From JAGWBJ01 sp034423015 (GTDB lineage: Bacteria; Chloroflexota; Dehalococcoidia; Lucifugimonadales; JAGWBF01): DNA of 64,000 bases. Location of the stretch: contig DAOUJG010000036.1 in assembly GCA_034423015.1 (NCBI GenBank), positions 1-64,000 on the forward strand, in the 5' to 3' direction. This document shows, in pieces, positions 1-8,038 of this stretch (the first letter of the stretch is position 1; the number at the start of each line of letters is the position of its first letter). A program made the position numbers and the translations under genes. Under the pieces are notes generated by a model. It searched no databases, was not told the DNA's origin, and saw only the letters and a list, made by a program, of their open reading frames with translations.

Positions 1-1
1 G

Positions 2-205
2 TTCGGGCTCCAAGAGTATGAAGGCGGGGCGACCACGCTGGGTCGCGGTCTCTCGAGACCAAGGGGCGGACCGGTCTACCCCGCCACCTTCATCAAGATA
101 CAAGGGGAGGGGAGCGGCATAGCCAGCCGCCGCGCCACGCTGGTCCCGCCTTCTGCGCATCCGGAGCGGGCCCCCGCCCCTGGATTCCCGCTTTCGCGGG
201 AATGA
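2..205 (+). CDS. Possible 3' end of an unidentified gene (partial)
   Basis: Frame 2 is open from the left edge to a TGA at 203-205. The first ~45 residues look protein-like, with a segment reading GGPVYPATFIKIQG. The last ~20 codons run into the palindromic repeat at 184-203, so the original stop may have been lost or replaced by repeat sequence. I do not recognise a family, and the stretch may be non-coding. Confidence 0.22.
   Translation, partial: FGLQEYEGGATTLGRGLSRPRGGPVYPATFIKIQGEGSGIASRRATLVPPSAHPERAPAPGFPLSRE
184..203. repeat. REP-like palindrome
   Basis: Perfect 8-bp hairpin ATTCCCGC-TTTC-GCGGGAAT. This resembles short extragenic palindromes dispersed in many bacterial genomes. A related pair lies at 501-558. 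Confidence 0.7.
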
Positions 206-326
206 GGGTGGGGAGGGAAGCCGCCCCCGCCTGTCATTGCCATGAAAATAGCCCTTTGCCCTGGTCCTGTCGTAGGGGCGCCGCTTGCGGGCGCCCAATT
301 CCGAGCGGAGCGAAGCCCCCTCGCCT

Positions 327-452
327 GTCATTCCCAGCGGAGCGAAGCGCAGCCGAGGAATCTCAGGAACCCTACGACGAGCACGCCGCGCCGCGAGGCC
401 ACGGGCCAACACCCGGTGGCATGGAGAGATTCCTCGCTACGCTCGGAATGAC
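327..452. repeat. Dispersed element with inverted ends (copy 1)
   Basis: The left arm begins GTCATTCC and runs through GAGCGAAGC to GAGGAATCTC near 365. The right arm from 424 reads GAGAGATTCC through GCTCGGAATGAC. The arms are imperfect inverted repeats around ~60 bp. Partial arms flank it at 296-316 and 462-475. The same arms recur at 618-684 and 18588-18740, so this is a mobile or dispersed intergenic family (MITE/REP-like) with no coding capacity. Confidence 0.65.
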
Positions 453-500
453 ATGGGTGGACGCTCGGAATGACACAAGCGGGGCGGCTCCCCTCCGTCA

Positions 501-558
501 CCCCCGCGAAAGCGGGGGTCCAGGCCCCCCACCCCCGGATTCCGGCCTGCGCCGGAAT
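501..558. repeat. Pair of REP-like hairpins
   Basis: Two adjacent palindromes. CCCCCGC-GAAA-GCGGGGG spans 501-518. ATTCCGGC-CTGC-GCCGGAAT spans 539-558. The second is the same type as the hairpin at 184-203. Nothing coding is seen in the rest of 1-690. Confidence 0.7.
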
Positions 559-617
559 GACGGTAAGGAGGGCGCCGCCGTTTTCATCCCCCATACGTGG
601 CCTTCACAAGGCCATTG

Positions 618-684
618 GCAATTCCGAGCGCGGCGAAGCGTAGCCGAGGAAAGTCAGGAACCCTACAACGAGCCCGCCGCCGGA
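618..684. repeat. Dispersed element, half copy
   Basis: About 65 bp closely matching 333-392: it runs from ATTCCGAGCG through AGCCGAGGAA to TCAGGAACCCTAC and AACGAGCCCGCC. The inverted right arm is absent. It ends directly before the ribosome-binding site of the gene at 697. Confidence 0.6.
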
Positions 685-696
685 TAGGAGACCGTT

Positions 697-1467
697 TTGG
701 AAGCCGCCTGGATCGCCCTGATAGCCTTCCTGGGCCTGGTGGGCGTCGGCGCGCTGGCCGCCGGAGCTACCTTGGTGTTCCTCCGTTTCCGGGGCGGGAC
801 CAGCGTGCACGTCTCCATGCGGCTGCTGCTCCGTCTCTACCTGTACGTCGTCATCGTGGTGGGGCTGATACTGTTCACCCAGGGCGCGTCGCACCTGATC
901 AGGGCGGGGTTCGCCTCGGCGTGGGGCAACGAGTTCAGCTACGAGCCGCGCTACGTGGCCACGCCCAAGGAGGACGATGAGATACGAAAACAGCACCCCC
1001 TGGAGCTCAAGTCCCGGGACCAGCTCACCGACGAGGAGCTGGAGGAGCTGAGCGTGGTCATCGCCGACCGGGAGCGGAGGCAGGCCGAGACCAGCCGGCT
1101 ACAGCGTGAGAGGGGGTGGGACAGGGCCCACCGGGAGGGCCTGATCAGGGGGACGAGCTTCGCCATCATAGGCGGCCTCATATGGCTGTTCCACGTGCTG
1201 GGCCGCAGGTGGCTGGAGACCGAAGAGGAGGCGGGGGACGTCCTGGACCGGGTATACCTGGCGCTCATAGTCGTGATCTTCGGCGTCATCACCATCGTGA
1301 ACCTGCCCCAGGGGGTCTTCGAGGCCCTGCGCTACGCCCTCCTGGAGGACCTGGACGACTACAGCCGGTACCATCCCGGGGGCAAGCTGGCCCTGTCCAT
1401 CGCCTCCCTTCCCATCTGGACCGTCTACCTGACCGGCGCCATCCGCGCGGTGCGGCGGGGAGGGTGA
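697..1467 (+). CDS. Multi-pass membrane protein, possibly DUF5671-like
   Basis: 256 aa. The TTG start at 697 has AGGAG six bases upstream. Hydrophobic segments lie near residues 5-28, 45-70, 147-165, 178-205 and 228-250. A charged stretch (about 85-140, rich in E, D, R and K) sits between the second and third, probably on the cytoplasmic side. The pattern recalls DUF5671-type proteins known in Chloroflexota, but I see no catalytic motif and the family call is tentative. The gene stands alone, upstream of a convergent gene at 1505. Function unknown. Confidence 0.7.
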   Translation: MEAAWIALIAFLGLVGVGALAAGATLVFLRFRGGTSVHVSMRLLLRLYLYVVIVVGLILFTQGASHLIRAGFASAWGNEFSYEPRYVATPKEDDEIRKQHPLELKSRDQLTDEELEELSVVIADRERRQAETSRLQRERGWDRAHREGLIRGTSFAIIGGLIWLFHVLGRRWLETEEEAGDVLDRVYLALIVVIFGVITIVNLPQGVFEALRYALLEDLDDYSRYHPGGKLALSIASLPIWTVYLTGAIRAVRRGG

Positions 1468-1504
1468 GTGATGGTGGTCTCCAACAACCTCCCGTCTGGA
1501 GTGA

Positions 1505-2353
1505 CTAGTGGATTGAGGTCTTTGCCTGGGCAGTCATTTCATACCGAATCGGCTTCACGCCCGGGTCGCTGATCGTGACTCCACTCAGCTTGAGAACCGG
1601 CCAGATGTTATTCTTGAACTCGGTGCCAAAGGAAGCTCCACTGGCTCTGGCCATTGGATGTTGGGGCCAATGCTTCCTGATCACGGCCTGGCAATCCGTA
1701 CTCTTGAATGGACCTACCGGGATCTCTCTCAGGATATGCTCGGCCATGTTGGTCCAAGGATCACCAACAGAGTCGCCCGACACAGGTGCGGGTGATTTGG
1801 CAACTCCAACCTGCCCAGAGCCGCCGCCTGTTGTGACTACGTGCAGGTGGGTGAGGGGGAAGAATTGCTTAACCGTAGTAGACAATGGCCCCTCCCGGTC
1901 GTTCACAATCCACAAGAACGGGGTCCCACCGTCGACTAAAGGAACATCCGGTTCGTCACGGATGGCCACATATAATGAGATAAAATCACTGTCGTCGCTG
2001 AATACCACGACATAGGTAATCCTCCCGAGAATCAAATCAGTCATTGCGTTCGTGGCGATGGCGATGTCTGCTGAATTCTTGGACGCAGAAAGGCTGAAGT
2101 GCTGGGTACCCTTGACCGAGAGTTCGAGATCCCGGAAATGGTTAGTAGCCCATAACCTCCACAGCTCAACCTGATCAGCCCTCACGTAGAGAGTCAAGTG
2201 GGACAGTGCCGGGGCTTTAGCTGGCCAGTCTTTGACAAGGCTCTGAATCATTCCTTGGCCGTTGGGATGTAAATTCTCTACGTCAACATATAACCCAGAA
2301 CCCTGCTGTGCTCTATCTTCATAATGATTCGGCAGGTCATTTCCCTGGTTCAC
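1505..2353 (-). CDS. NYN-domain (LabA/DUF88-like) putative RNase
   Basis: 282 aa, GTG start preceded by GGGAGAAGG. Residues ~18-150 carry the PIN-like NYN fold: the early acidic motif YVDVEN and the later VVFSDDSDF are the expected metal-binding acidic clusters, with SADIAIATNAMTD between them. NYN proteins are typically Mg-dependent single-strand RNases. Residues ~200-280 form a separate domain that may be a LOTUS/OST-HTH-like RNA-binding module (weak). Base composition is visibly less GC-rich than both neighbours, and both flanking genes lie on the opposite strand, which suggests acquisition by transfer. Confidence 0.75.
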   Translation of the reverse strand: MNQGNDLPNHYEDRAQQGSGLYVDVENLHPNGQGMIQSLVKDWPAKAPALSHLTLYVRADQVELWRLWATNHFRDLELSVKGTQHFSLSASKNSADIAIATNAMTDLILGRITYVVVFSDDSDFISLYVAIRDEPDVPLVDGGTPFLWIVNDREGPLSTTVKQFFPLTHLHVVTTGGGSGQVGVAKSPAPVSGDSVGDPWTNMAEHILREIPVGPFKSTDCQAVIRKHWPQHPMARASGASFGTEFKNNIWPVLKLSGVTISDPGVKPIRYEMTAQAKTSIH

Positions 2354-2568
2354 GAGACCTTCTCCCTTTCAAAATGCACTTGGTGTGTTTGCCGAGTTTG
2401 GCGGGGCAGTTGGGAATAAGCACTACTCCCGATCAAGCTACCTAGAACCCTATTGTATTCTACTATGCCACAGGCTACAGACCTCCCTGAACTCCCTCCG
2501 CCGGGCGAGCGACTAGGCGGTTTGGTGTAGAGTACACTTGGTCGGTACAGCCATAACCGGGGGCTAGC

Positions 2569-3855
2569 TTGATAAGCCGTTTCAGAGGCGTCTTCTACGG
2601 CTGGTGGATAGTCGCCATCAGCTTCGTGGTCAACACGTTGACCACCGGGGTGTACTGGCTGGGGTTCTCGGTGCTGTTCCTGCCCATCAGCCGGGACCTG
2701 GGGGTCAGCCGCGCCGCCGCCTCGCTGCCCTTCACCCTGCGGGGGGTGGTGGGGGCGTTCCAGAGCCCGCTGGTGGGGCTGCTGGTGGACCGGGTGGGCC
2801 CGGCCAAGGTCCTCTTCTTCGGCGCGGTGGCCGGCGGCCTGGGGTTCCTGCTCCTGAGCCGGGCGGAGACATACCTGGTGTTCATGGCCGTCTTCCTGGC
2901 GGTCCTGAGCCCGGGCATGATGTCCTTCGACGCCCCCACCACCGCGGCCACGGGCCGGTGGTTCGCCAGGAAACGCGGCCTGGCCATGGCCGTGTCGTAC
3001 ATGGGGTTCGCCTTCGGGGGCACCGTCCTCACGCCGTTGCTGGCCCTCGCGGTGGACAGGTTCGGCTGGCGCGACGCGACCCTGATCTCGGCCGTCGTGA
3101 TATGGGTGGTGGCCCTTCCCCTGGCCACCCGGCTGTACCGCTCGCCGGAGTCCAGGGGGCTTCTTCCCGACGGGGTCCCGGAGCCGGTGGAGGAGGGGCC
3201 GCCGGGGAGCCTCCCGCCCGCCCCGGGCGCCCAGCGGGACTTCGGCTTGCGGGATGCTATGTCTACCCCCGGCTACTGGATGCTGTGCCTGAGCTGCGGC
3301 CTGCGGGCCATGGTGTTCATGGCGATGAGCCTGCACCTGGTGGCCATCATGACCTGGAAGGGGCTGGACGAGGCCACGGCTGGGTTCCTGGTGGGCAGCT
3401 TCGCCTTCGTGTGGCTGGCCGCCACCCCGGTGATGGGATGGGCGGGGGACCGGTGGTCCAAGACCCGGGTGGCGGCGACGCCGGCCTTCCTGGGCACCGT
3501 GGCGATGGTGCTCCTGCTCCTGCTGGACAGGGTGGAGGCGTGGCAGATGGCGTTGGTCCTGGGCCTGTGGGCGACCAACGAGGGCTCCTGGCCCCTGAAC
3601 TTCGCCATCCTGGCAGACCGGTTCGGCGTCCGCCACTACGGCGCCCTCCGGGGGGGAATGCTGATGGTGATAAACCTGATGTCCTTCGGGGCGCCCTTCT
3701 ACTCCGGATGGATATTCGACAGGACGGGCAGCTACCAGTGGGTGGTCCTCCCCGCGGCTGTGCTGCTGGGTGTGGCGGCCTTGCTCAACTGGTCGATACC
3801 CGAGGCCCGCCGCCGCGTCTCCGGTCCGGTTGACACCACGAGGGCGGGCCCATAG
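2569..3855 (+). CDS. MFS transporter
   Basis: 428 aa with about 12 hydrophobic segments and a central cytoplasmic loop (~190-225, rich in P, E and G). The start FYGWWIV, a glycine-rich first half and the loop motif LLVDRVGPAKVLFFG (the MFS A-motif region) fit the monocarboxylate / oxalate-formate antiporter-like branch. The TTG start lies in an intergenic stretch of lower GC. The hydantoinase-B gene begins ~60 bp downstream in the same direction, so the carrier may import that enzyme's substrate; this is inference from position only. Confidence 0.85.
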   Translation: MISRFRGVFYGWWIVAISFVVNTLTTGVYWLGFSVLFLPISRDLGVSRAAASLPFTLRGVVGAFQSPLVGLLVDRVGPAKVLFFGAVAGGLGFLLLSRAETYLVFMAVFLAVLSPGMMSFDAPTTAATGRWFARKRGLAMAVSYMGFAFGGTVLTPLLALAVDRFGWRDATLISAVVIWVVALPLATRLYRSPESRGLLPDGVPEPVEEGPPGSLPPAPGAQRDFGLRDAMSTPGYWMLCLSCGLRAMVFMAMSLHLVAIMTWKGLDEATAGFLVGSFAFVWLAATPVMGWAGDRWSKTRVAATPAFLGTVAMVLLLLLDRVEAWQMALVLGLWATNEGSWPLNFAILADRFGVRHYGALRGGMLMVINLMSFGAPFYSGWIFDRTGSYQWVVLPAAVLLGVAALLNWSIPEARRRVSGPVDTTRAGP

Positions 3856-3914
3856 GATGGGACTTGCCCCCAGGCGCGGGGCGCCCCAAATCCCGGCCCA
3901 GCGGGGGGATGGCC

Positions 3915-5693
3915 ATGCAGCGCACCGACCCGGTTTCCCGTGAGATCATCAAGAACGCCCTGCTGAGCAGCGCCGACAACATGGCGTTCACGGTGGTCCG
4001 CACCGCCCGCTCCTCCAACATCAAGCACGGGATGGACTTCTCCACGGCCCTGTTCACCGCCGACGGGCAGCAGGTGGCCCAGGGCCTGACCCTCCCCGCG
4101 CACCTGGGCTCCATGACCCCCGCGCTGGAGGGGATCATGCGCGCCTTCGGCGACGACGTGCGGCCCGGGGACATATTCGCCAACAACGACCCCTACGAGG
4201 GGGGCAGCCACCTTCCGGACATCTACCTGTTCAAGCCCATCTTCGCCTACGACACGCTGGTGGGCTGGAGCTGCGCCATCGGCCACCAGACGGACATCGG
4301 CGGACGCATGCCCGGGGGCAACGCCTGCGACAGCACGGAGATATACCAGGAGGGGCTCCAGATACCGCCCGTGAAGCTGTACGCGAGGGGAGTGCTGAAC
4401 CGGGCCGTTTGGCGCATCCTGGAGAAGAACGTCCGGGTGCCCGAGAAGGTGCTGGGGGACGTCCAGGCCCTCTCCACCGCCGTGCGGTTCGGGGAGCGGG
4501 ACCTGCTGAGGCTGGTGGAGGAGTACGGCCTGGAGGAGATGAAGAGCTACATGGCCGACATCCTGGACACCACGGAGGTGCTCACCCGCGCCGAGATCGA
4601 GGCCCTGCCCAACGGGACGTGGGAGTTCACCGACTACCTGGACAACGACGGCCTGGACATGCACCCCATCGCCATCCGCGCCGAGGTCAGGATCGACGGG
4701 GATACGGTGTACGTGGACTTCGACGGTACGTCGCCCCAGGCCCGTGGCTCCATCAACCCCAACTTCGCCTTCACCAAGTCCATGGTGTACGCGGTGATGA
4801 AGTGCTTCACCGACGACTCGATACAGTCCAACGGCGGGTTCTGCCGTGCCTTCGTGGTGACGGCCCCCGAGGGGTGCTTCGTAAACCCCCAGCACCCGGC
4901 CCCGGTGGCCGCCAGGGGGATGTCGGGGATACGCATCACCCACGCGCTGTTCGGCGCCATGACCAGGGCGGTGCCGGGGAGGGTGCCGGCGGCCTACGGC
5001 GGCGGCGAGGCGGCCATCACCTTCGGCGGCTACCACCCGGACCGCAAGGCCTGGGTGTACGTGGAGTTCGACAACGATGGGCCCCGGGGCGGCGGCCCCT
5101 TTCTGGACGGCGCCGACGGCCTGGCCGCCCCGGGCCGGAACATGGCCAACACCCCCATCGAGACCATCGAGACGGACCACCCCCTGATGGTGGAGCGCTT
5201 CGCCCTGGTGCCCGACACCGGCGGCCCCGGCAAGTACCGGGGCGGCATGGCCATAACCCGGGAGTTCCGGGTGACGGCGGAAGAGGCGACGTTTCAGCTC
5301 CGCACCGACCGCCACGACTTTCCGGCCTGGGGTGTGGAGGGGGGAAAGCCGGGCTCCACGACCCGGAACTACATCTTGAGGCAAAACGAGGGGCTGGGGC
5401 AAAACGAAGGGCCCGACTCCGGCGGCGGGGAGATTCCCGCCAAGTACCTGACCACCATGAGGAGCGGGGACCTGTACCGGCTGGTGCAGGCCAGCGCGGG
5501 CGGCTACGGCGACCCTCTGGAGCGGGACGTCCACGCCGTCCTGGAGGACGTGGAGCAGGAGAAGATGTCCGTGGACTACGTCCGCCGGGAGTACGGGGTG
5601 GTCATAGACCCCGACACGCTGCGGCTCGACCCCAGGGCCTCCGACGAGCTGCGGGCGGCCATGCGGGCCCAACGGGAGGCGTCCGCGGAGTAA
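3915..5693 (+). CDS. Hydantoinase B / 5-oxoprolinase B-type subunit
   Basis: About 592 aa. The N-terminus DPVSREIIKNAL and the segments NNDPYEGGSHLPD, IGHQTDIGGRMPGG and GGPGKYRGGMA are hallmarks of the HyuB family, which acts with HyuA in ATP-dependent opening of cyclic amides or in acetone/acetophenone carboxylases. ATG at 3915 is favoured because GGGGGG lies six bases upstream; ATG 3909 and TTG 3864 are in frame too. No HyuA gene is present on either side. Residues ~500-520 contain a short internal repeat (QNEGLGQNEGP). Confidence 0.88.
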   Translation: MQRTDPVSREIIKNALLSSADNMAFTVVRTARSSNIKHGMDFSTALFTADGQQVAQGLTLPAHLGSMTPALEGIMRAFGDDVRPGDIFANNDPYEGGSHLPDIYLFKPIFAYDTLVGWSCAIGHQTDIGGRMPGGNACDSTEIYQEGLQIPPVKLYARGVLNRAVWRILEKNVRVPEKVLGDVQALSTAVRFGERDLLRLVEEYGLEEMKSYMADILDTTEVLTRAEIEALPNGTWEFTDYLDNDGLDMHPIAIRAEVRIDGDTVYVDFDGTSPQARGSINPNFAFTKSMVYAVMKCFTDDSIQSNGGFCRAFVVTAPEGCFVNPQHPAPVAARGMSGIRITHALFGAMTRAVPGRVPAAYGGGEAAITFGGYHPDRKAWVYVEFDNDGPRGGGPFLDGADGLAAPGRNMANTPIETIETDHPLMVERFALVPDTGGPGKYRGGMAITREFRVTAEEATFQLRTDRHDFPAWGVEGGKPGSTTRNYILRQNEGLGQNEGPDSGGGEIPAKYLTTMRSGDLYRLVQASAGGYGDPLERDVHAVLEDVEQEKMSVDYVRREYGVVIDPDTLRLDPRASDELRAAMRAQREASAE

Positions 5694-5792
5694 GGGGCCC
5701 CGCGCGGCCCCGGGTCGGAGGGGCGCCCAGGCCACGGGCACGGGGCCGGCGTGCAGGACGTGTCTTAAAGGCCCTGTTCCAGAGGAGTGACG

Positions 5793-6797
5793 ATGGACCC
5801 GACAGCAACGGCGGAGATAGGCTCGACGGGCCTGCGGGTAACGCGGCTGGGGGTTGGGGGAGTCGGCCTGGCGGGAGGCTCGTCCCAGGGGTCGTTGCCG
5901 CCCACGCCCGAGGAGGACGCCCTGGCCATCGTCCGCAGGAGCCTGGAGCTGGGGGTCCGCTACTTCGACACGGCCCCCGGGTACGGCAGGGGAGTCAGCG
6001 AGCGGCGCCTGGGGAGCGTGGTGTCCGCCCTGCCACGGTCCGAGCTGGCGGTCTCCACCAAGGTGGGCAGGGTGCTGGACCCGGCGCCTCCCGAGCGGGT
6101 CGGGAGCATTCCGGGTCCGGGCCCCCAGGACGTGGAGCCGGTGTTCGACTTCAGCTACGACGGCGCCATGCGGTCCTTCGAGGAGAGCCTGCAGCGGACG
6201 GGCCTGGACCGGGTGGACATCCTCCTGATCCATGACCCCGACGACCACTACGGCCAGGCCCTGGAGGGGGCGTACAGAGCGCTGGCCGAGCTGCGCTCCC
6301 AGGGTGTGATCTCGGCCTTGGGCGCCGGCATGAACCAGTGGGAGATGGAGGCCCGCTTTGCCCGGGAGGCCGACTTCGACTGCTTCCTGCTGGCCGGGCG
6401 GTACACGTTGATAGACCACTCGGCCCTGGATGAGCTGCTGCCCCTGTGCCAGGAGAAAGGGATTAGCGTCATCGTCGGTGGACCCTACAACAGCGGGATC
6501 CTGGCCTCGGACCTGGAGGAGGGGGCCACGTTCAACTACGTGCCGGCCCAGCCGGAGGTGCTCCAGCGGGCCAGGAGGTGCCGGGCGGTGTGCGACCGCC
6601 ACGGTGTGCCCCTGAAGGCGGCCTCCCTGCAGTTCGTCCTGGCCCACCCGGCGGTGGCGTCGGTGATACCGGGCCCCCGCTCCGCCGCCGAGGCCGAGGA
6701 GAACTTCAGGATGGTGGAGCACCCCATCCCGGCGGCCCTGTGGCAGGAGCTGCGCGAGGAGGGGCTCATCCCGCCCGAGGCCCCGACGCCGGGGTAG
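5793..6797 (+). CDS. Aldo/keto reductase
   Basis: 334 aa. The ATG at 5793 is five bases after AGAGGAG; a GTG at 5787 overlaps that site and is less likely. The TIM-barrel NAD(P)H oxidoreductase signature is complete: the Asp/Tyr pair in FDTAPGYGRG, Lys in STKVGR and His in LIHDPDD form the catalytic tetrad. The overall pattern (GTAPxYG-like motif and late cofactor loop VIPGPRSAAE) is closest to D-threo-aldose 1-dehydrogenase / pyridoxal 4-dehydrogenase-like members. The substrate cannot be read from sequence. It is the last gene of the MFS-HyuB run and converges on the NHL gene at 6811. Confidence 0.87.
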   Translation: MDPTATAEIGSTGLRVTRLGVGGVGLAGGSSQGSLPPTPEEDALAIVRRSLELGVRYFDTAPGYGRGVSERRLGSVVSALPRSELAVSTKVGRVLDPAPPERVGSIPGPGPQDVEPVFDFSYDGAMRSFEESLQRTGLDRVDILLIHDPDDHYGQALEGAYRALAELRSQGVISALGAGMNQWEMEARFAREADFDCFLLAGRYTLIDHSALDELLPLCQEKGISVIVGGPYNSGILASDLEEGATFNYVPAQPEVLQRARRCRAVCDRHGVPLKAASLQFVLAHPAVASVIPGPRSAAEAEENFRMVEHPIPAALWQELREEGLIPPEAPTPG

Positions 6798-6810
6798 GGA
6801 GGTAGGGCCG

Positions 6811-7794
6811 CTAAGTCCCCTCCTCCACCCTGACCACCTTCTGCAGCGCCCTCATCTCCCGGGACCGGTCCACCGTGCCGCCGTAGCGGTCGTGGCCGGT
6901 CTCGCTGAGGGAGCTCTCGGCCAGGTAGATGTTGCCTCGGGAGTCGGCGGCGATGCCGTGGGGGGCGTAGAAGCGGCCGGGGGCCTCGCCGAAGCTGTGC
7001 TCTCCCAGCCGCGCCTTCACCTCTCCCTGCCGGTCGAAGACGGTTATCCGGGGGCCTATGCGCATGCCCTCGACGTTGGTGGCCACGCCGGAGTACAGCT
7101 CCGCCACGTACACCAGCCCGTCGCCGGTGCGGTCGAGGCAGACGCAGTTGGCCCGGGCGAGGTTCACCCACTGGGTCTCGTACCTGCCGTTGGAGTCGAA
7201 TACCTGGATGCGCTTGTTCTGCCGGTCGGCGACGTAGACCCATCCGTCCCGGTCGGTCGCTATGTTGTGGACCAGGTTGAACTGGCCGGGGTCCGTGCCC
7301 GACTCGCCCCACGAGAAGAGGTGCTTGCCGTCGGGGGAGTACTTGTGGACCCGGGCGTTGCTGTACCCGTCGGAGACGTACAGGTCTCCCGTTTCCGGGT
7401 CCAGGGCCACGTGGGTGGGGAAGCAGAAGGGCTCGCCGCTCATGGGGGGCGACGGCCGGCCCAGGCTGCCGATGGTCATGAGCAGCTCCCCTTCGGGGGT
7501 GAACTTCTGCACCACGTGCTTCTCCTTGTCCACCACGAAGACCGAGCCGTCGGGCCCCACCAGCGCGCCGTGGGGGTTGTCGAACATCCTCTCCTCGCCC
7601 CAGGTGCGCAGGACGTCGCCGTTGGGGTCGAGGACGACGACCTGCCGCTCCCCCCGGCTGAACACGTACAGGTTGTCCGCGGCGTCCACGGCCACCGCGG
7701 TGACCTCGCTGCCGTACCCCCATCCCTCCGGGAGGTTGCCCCAGTCCCTTCCCGACACCTTGTACCGGTACTCTCCCCCGCCCAGCGTAGTCAT
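6811..7794 (-). CDS. NHL-repeat beta-propeller protein
   Basis: 327 aa. ATG at 7794 is chosen because GGAGGA lies about four bases upstream; the frame stays open further upstream but has no ribosome-binding site there. At least five NHL-type blades are visible, each with a pattern like VAVDAADNLYVFSRG or IATDRDGWVYVADRQNKRIQVF. No signal peptide is seen, so it is probably cytoplasmic. Related proteins include peptidyl-alpha-hydroxyglycine lyase-like propellers, but none of their catalytic residues can be assigned here. It is a paralogue of the gene at 17625-18500; both begin with a GEYRY motif followed by LPxG. Confidence 0.8.
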   Translation of the reverse strand: MTTLGGGEYRYKVSGRDWGNLPEGWGYGSEVTAVAVDAADNLYVFSRGERQVVVLDPNGDVLRTWGEERMFDNPHGALVGPDGSVFVVDKEKHVVQKFTPEGELLMTIGSLGRPSPPMSGEPFCFPTHVALDPETGDLYVSDGYSNARVHKYSPDGKHLFSWGESGTDPGQFNLVHNIATDRDGWVYVADRQNKRIQVFDSNGRYETQWVNLARANCVCLDRTGDGLVYVAELYSGVATNVEGMRIGPRITVFDRQGEVKARLGEHSFGEAPGRFYAPHGIAADSRGNIYLAESSLSETGHDRYGGTVDRSREMRALQKVVRVEEGT

Positions 7795-7873
7795 GCGATC
7801 CTCCTTGCATCCGTCCTCGGGGCGCCGGCCCTCCGGACACGGCACATCGCCCGTGGCCCGGCCAACTGTGGCA

Positions 7874-7902
7874 ATGATACCCCTGTATTCCGCGCCAGTC
7901 CA
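7874..7902 (-). promoter_or_regulatory. Candidate promoter for the NHL gene
   Basis: On the minus strand TGGACT (7902-7897), a 17-base spacer and TATCAT (7879-7874), about 80 bases before the ATG. Read on the plus strand, the same divergent intergenic region has a possible -10 TATACT at 7925-7930 for sthA, without a good -35. Confidence 0.4.
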
Positions 7903-8038
7903 TGAGAATCGGCCGGGAGGGGTGTATACTGTATCCACTGGAGGGGAGGCTGGCGCAGGCCCCGGGGCGCCGGGAACGCCCGCGTCCCACTCGCCATGCC
8001 TGACGGAGGCCCGCCGTCCAGGCCGATCGGGGGTGTCC

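Noticed and set aside
3732..6722. A 2.9-kb open minus-strand frame opposite the MFS/HyuB/AKR genes
   Set aside because: It is a shadow of GC-rich plus-strand genes with strong family motifs; its translation is Gly/Arg/His/Pro-rich and has no recognisable domain. The same applies to long frames opposite the hopanoid genes (37875-39887) and the tldD/pmbA genes (25577-27592).
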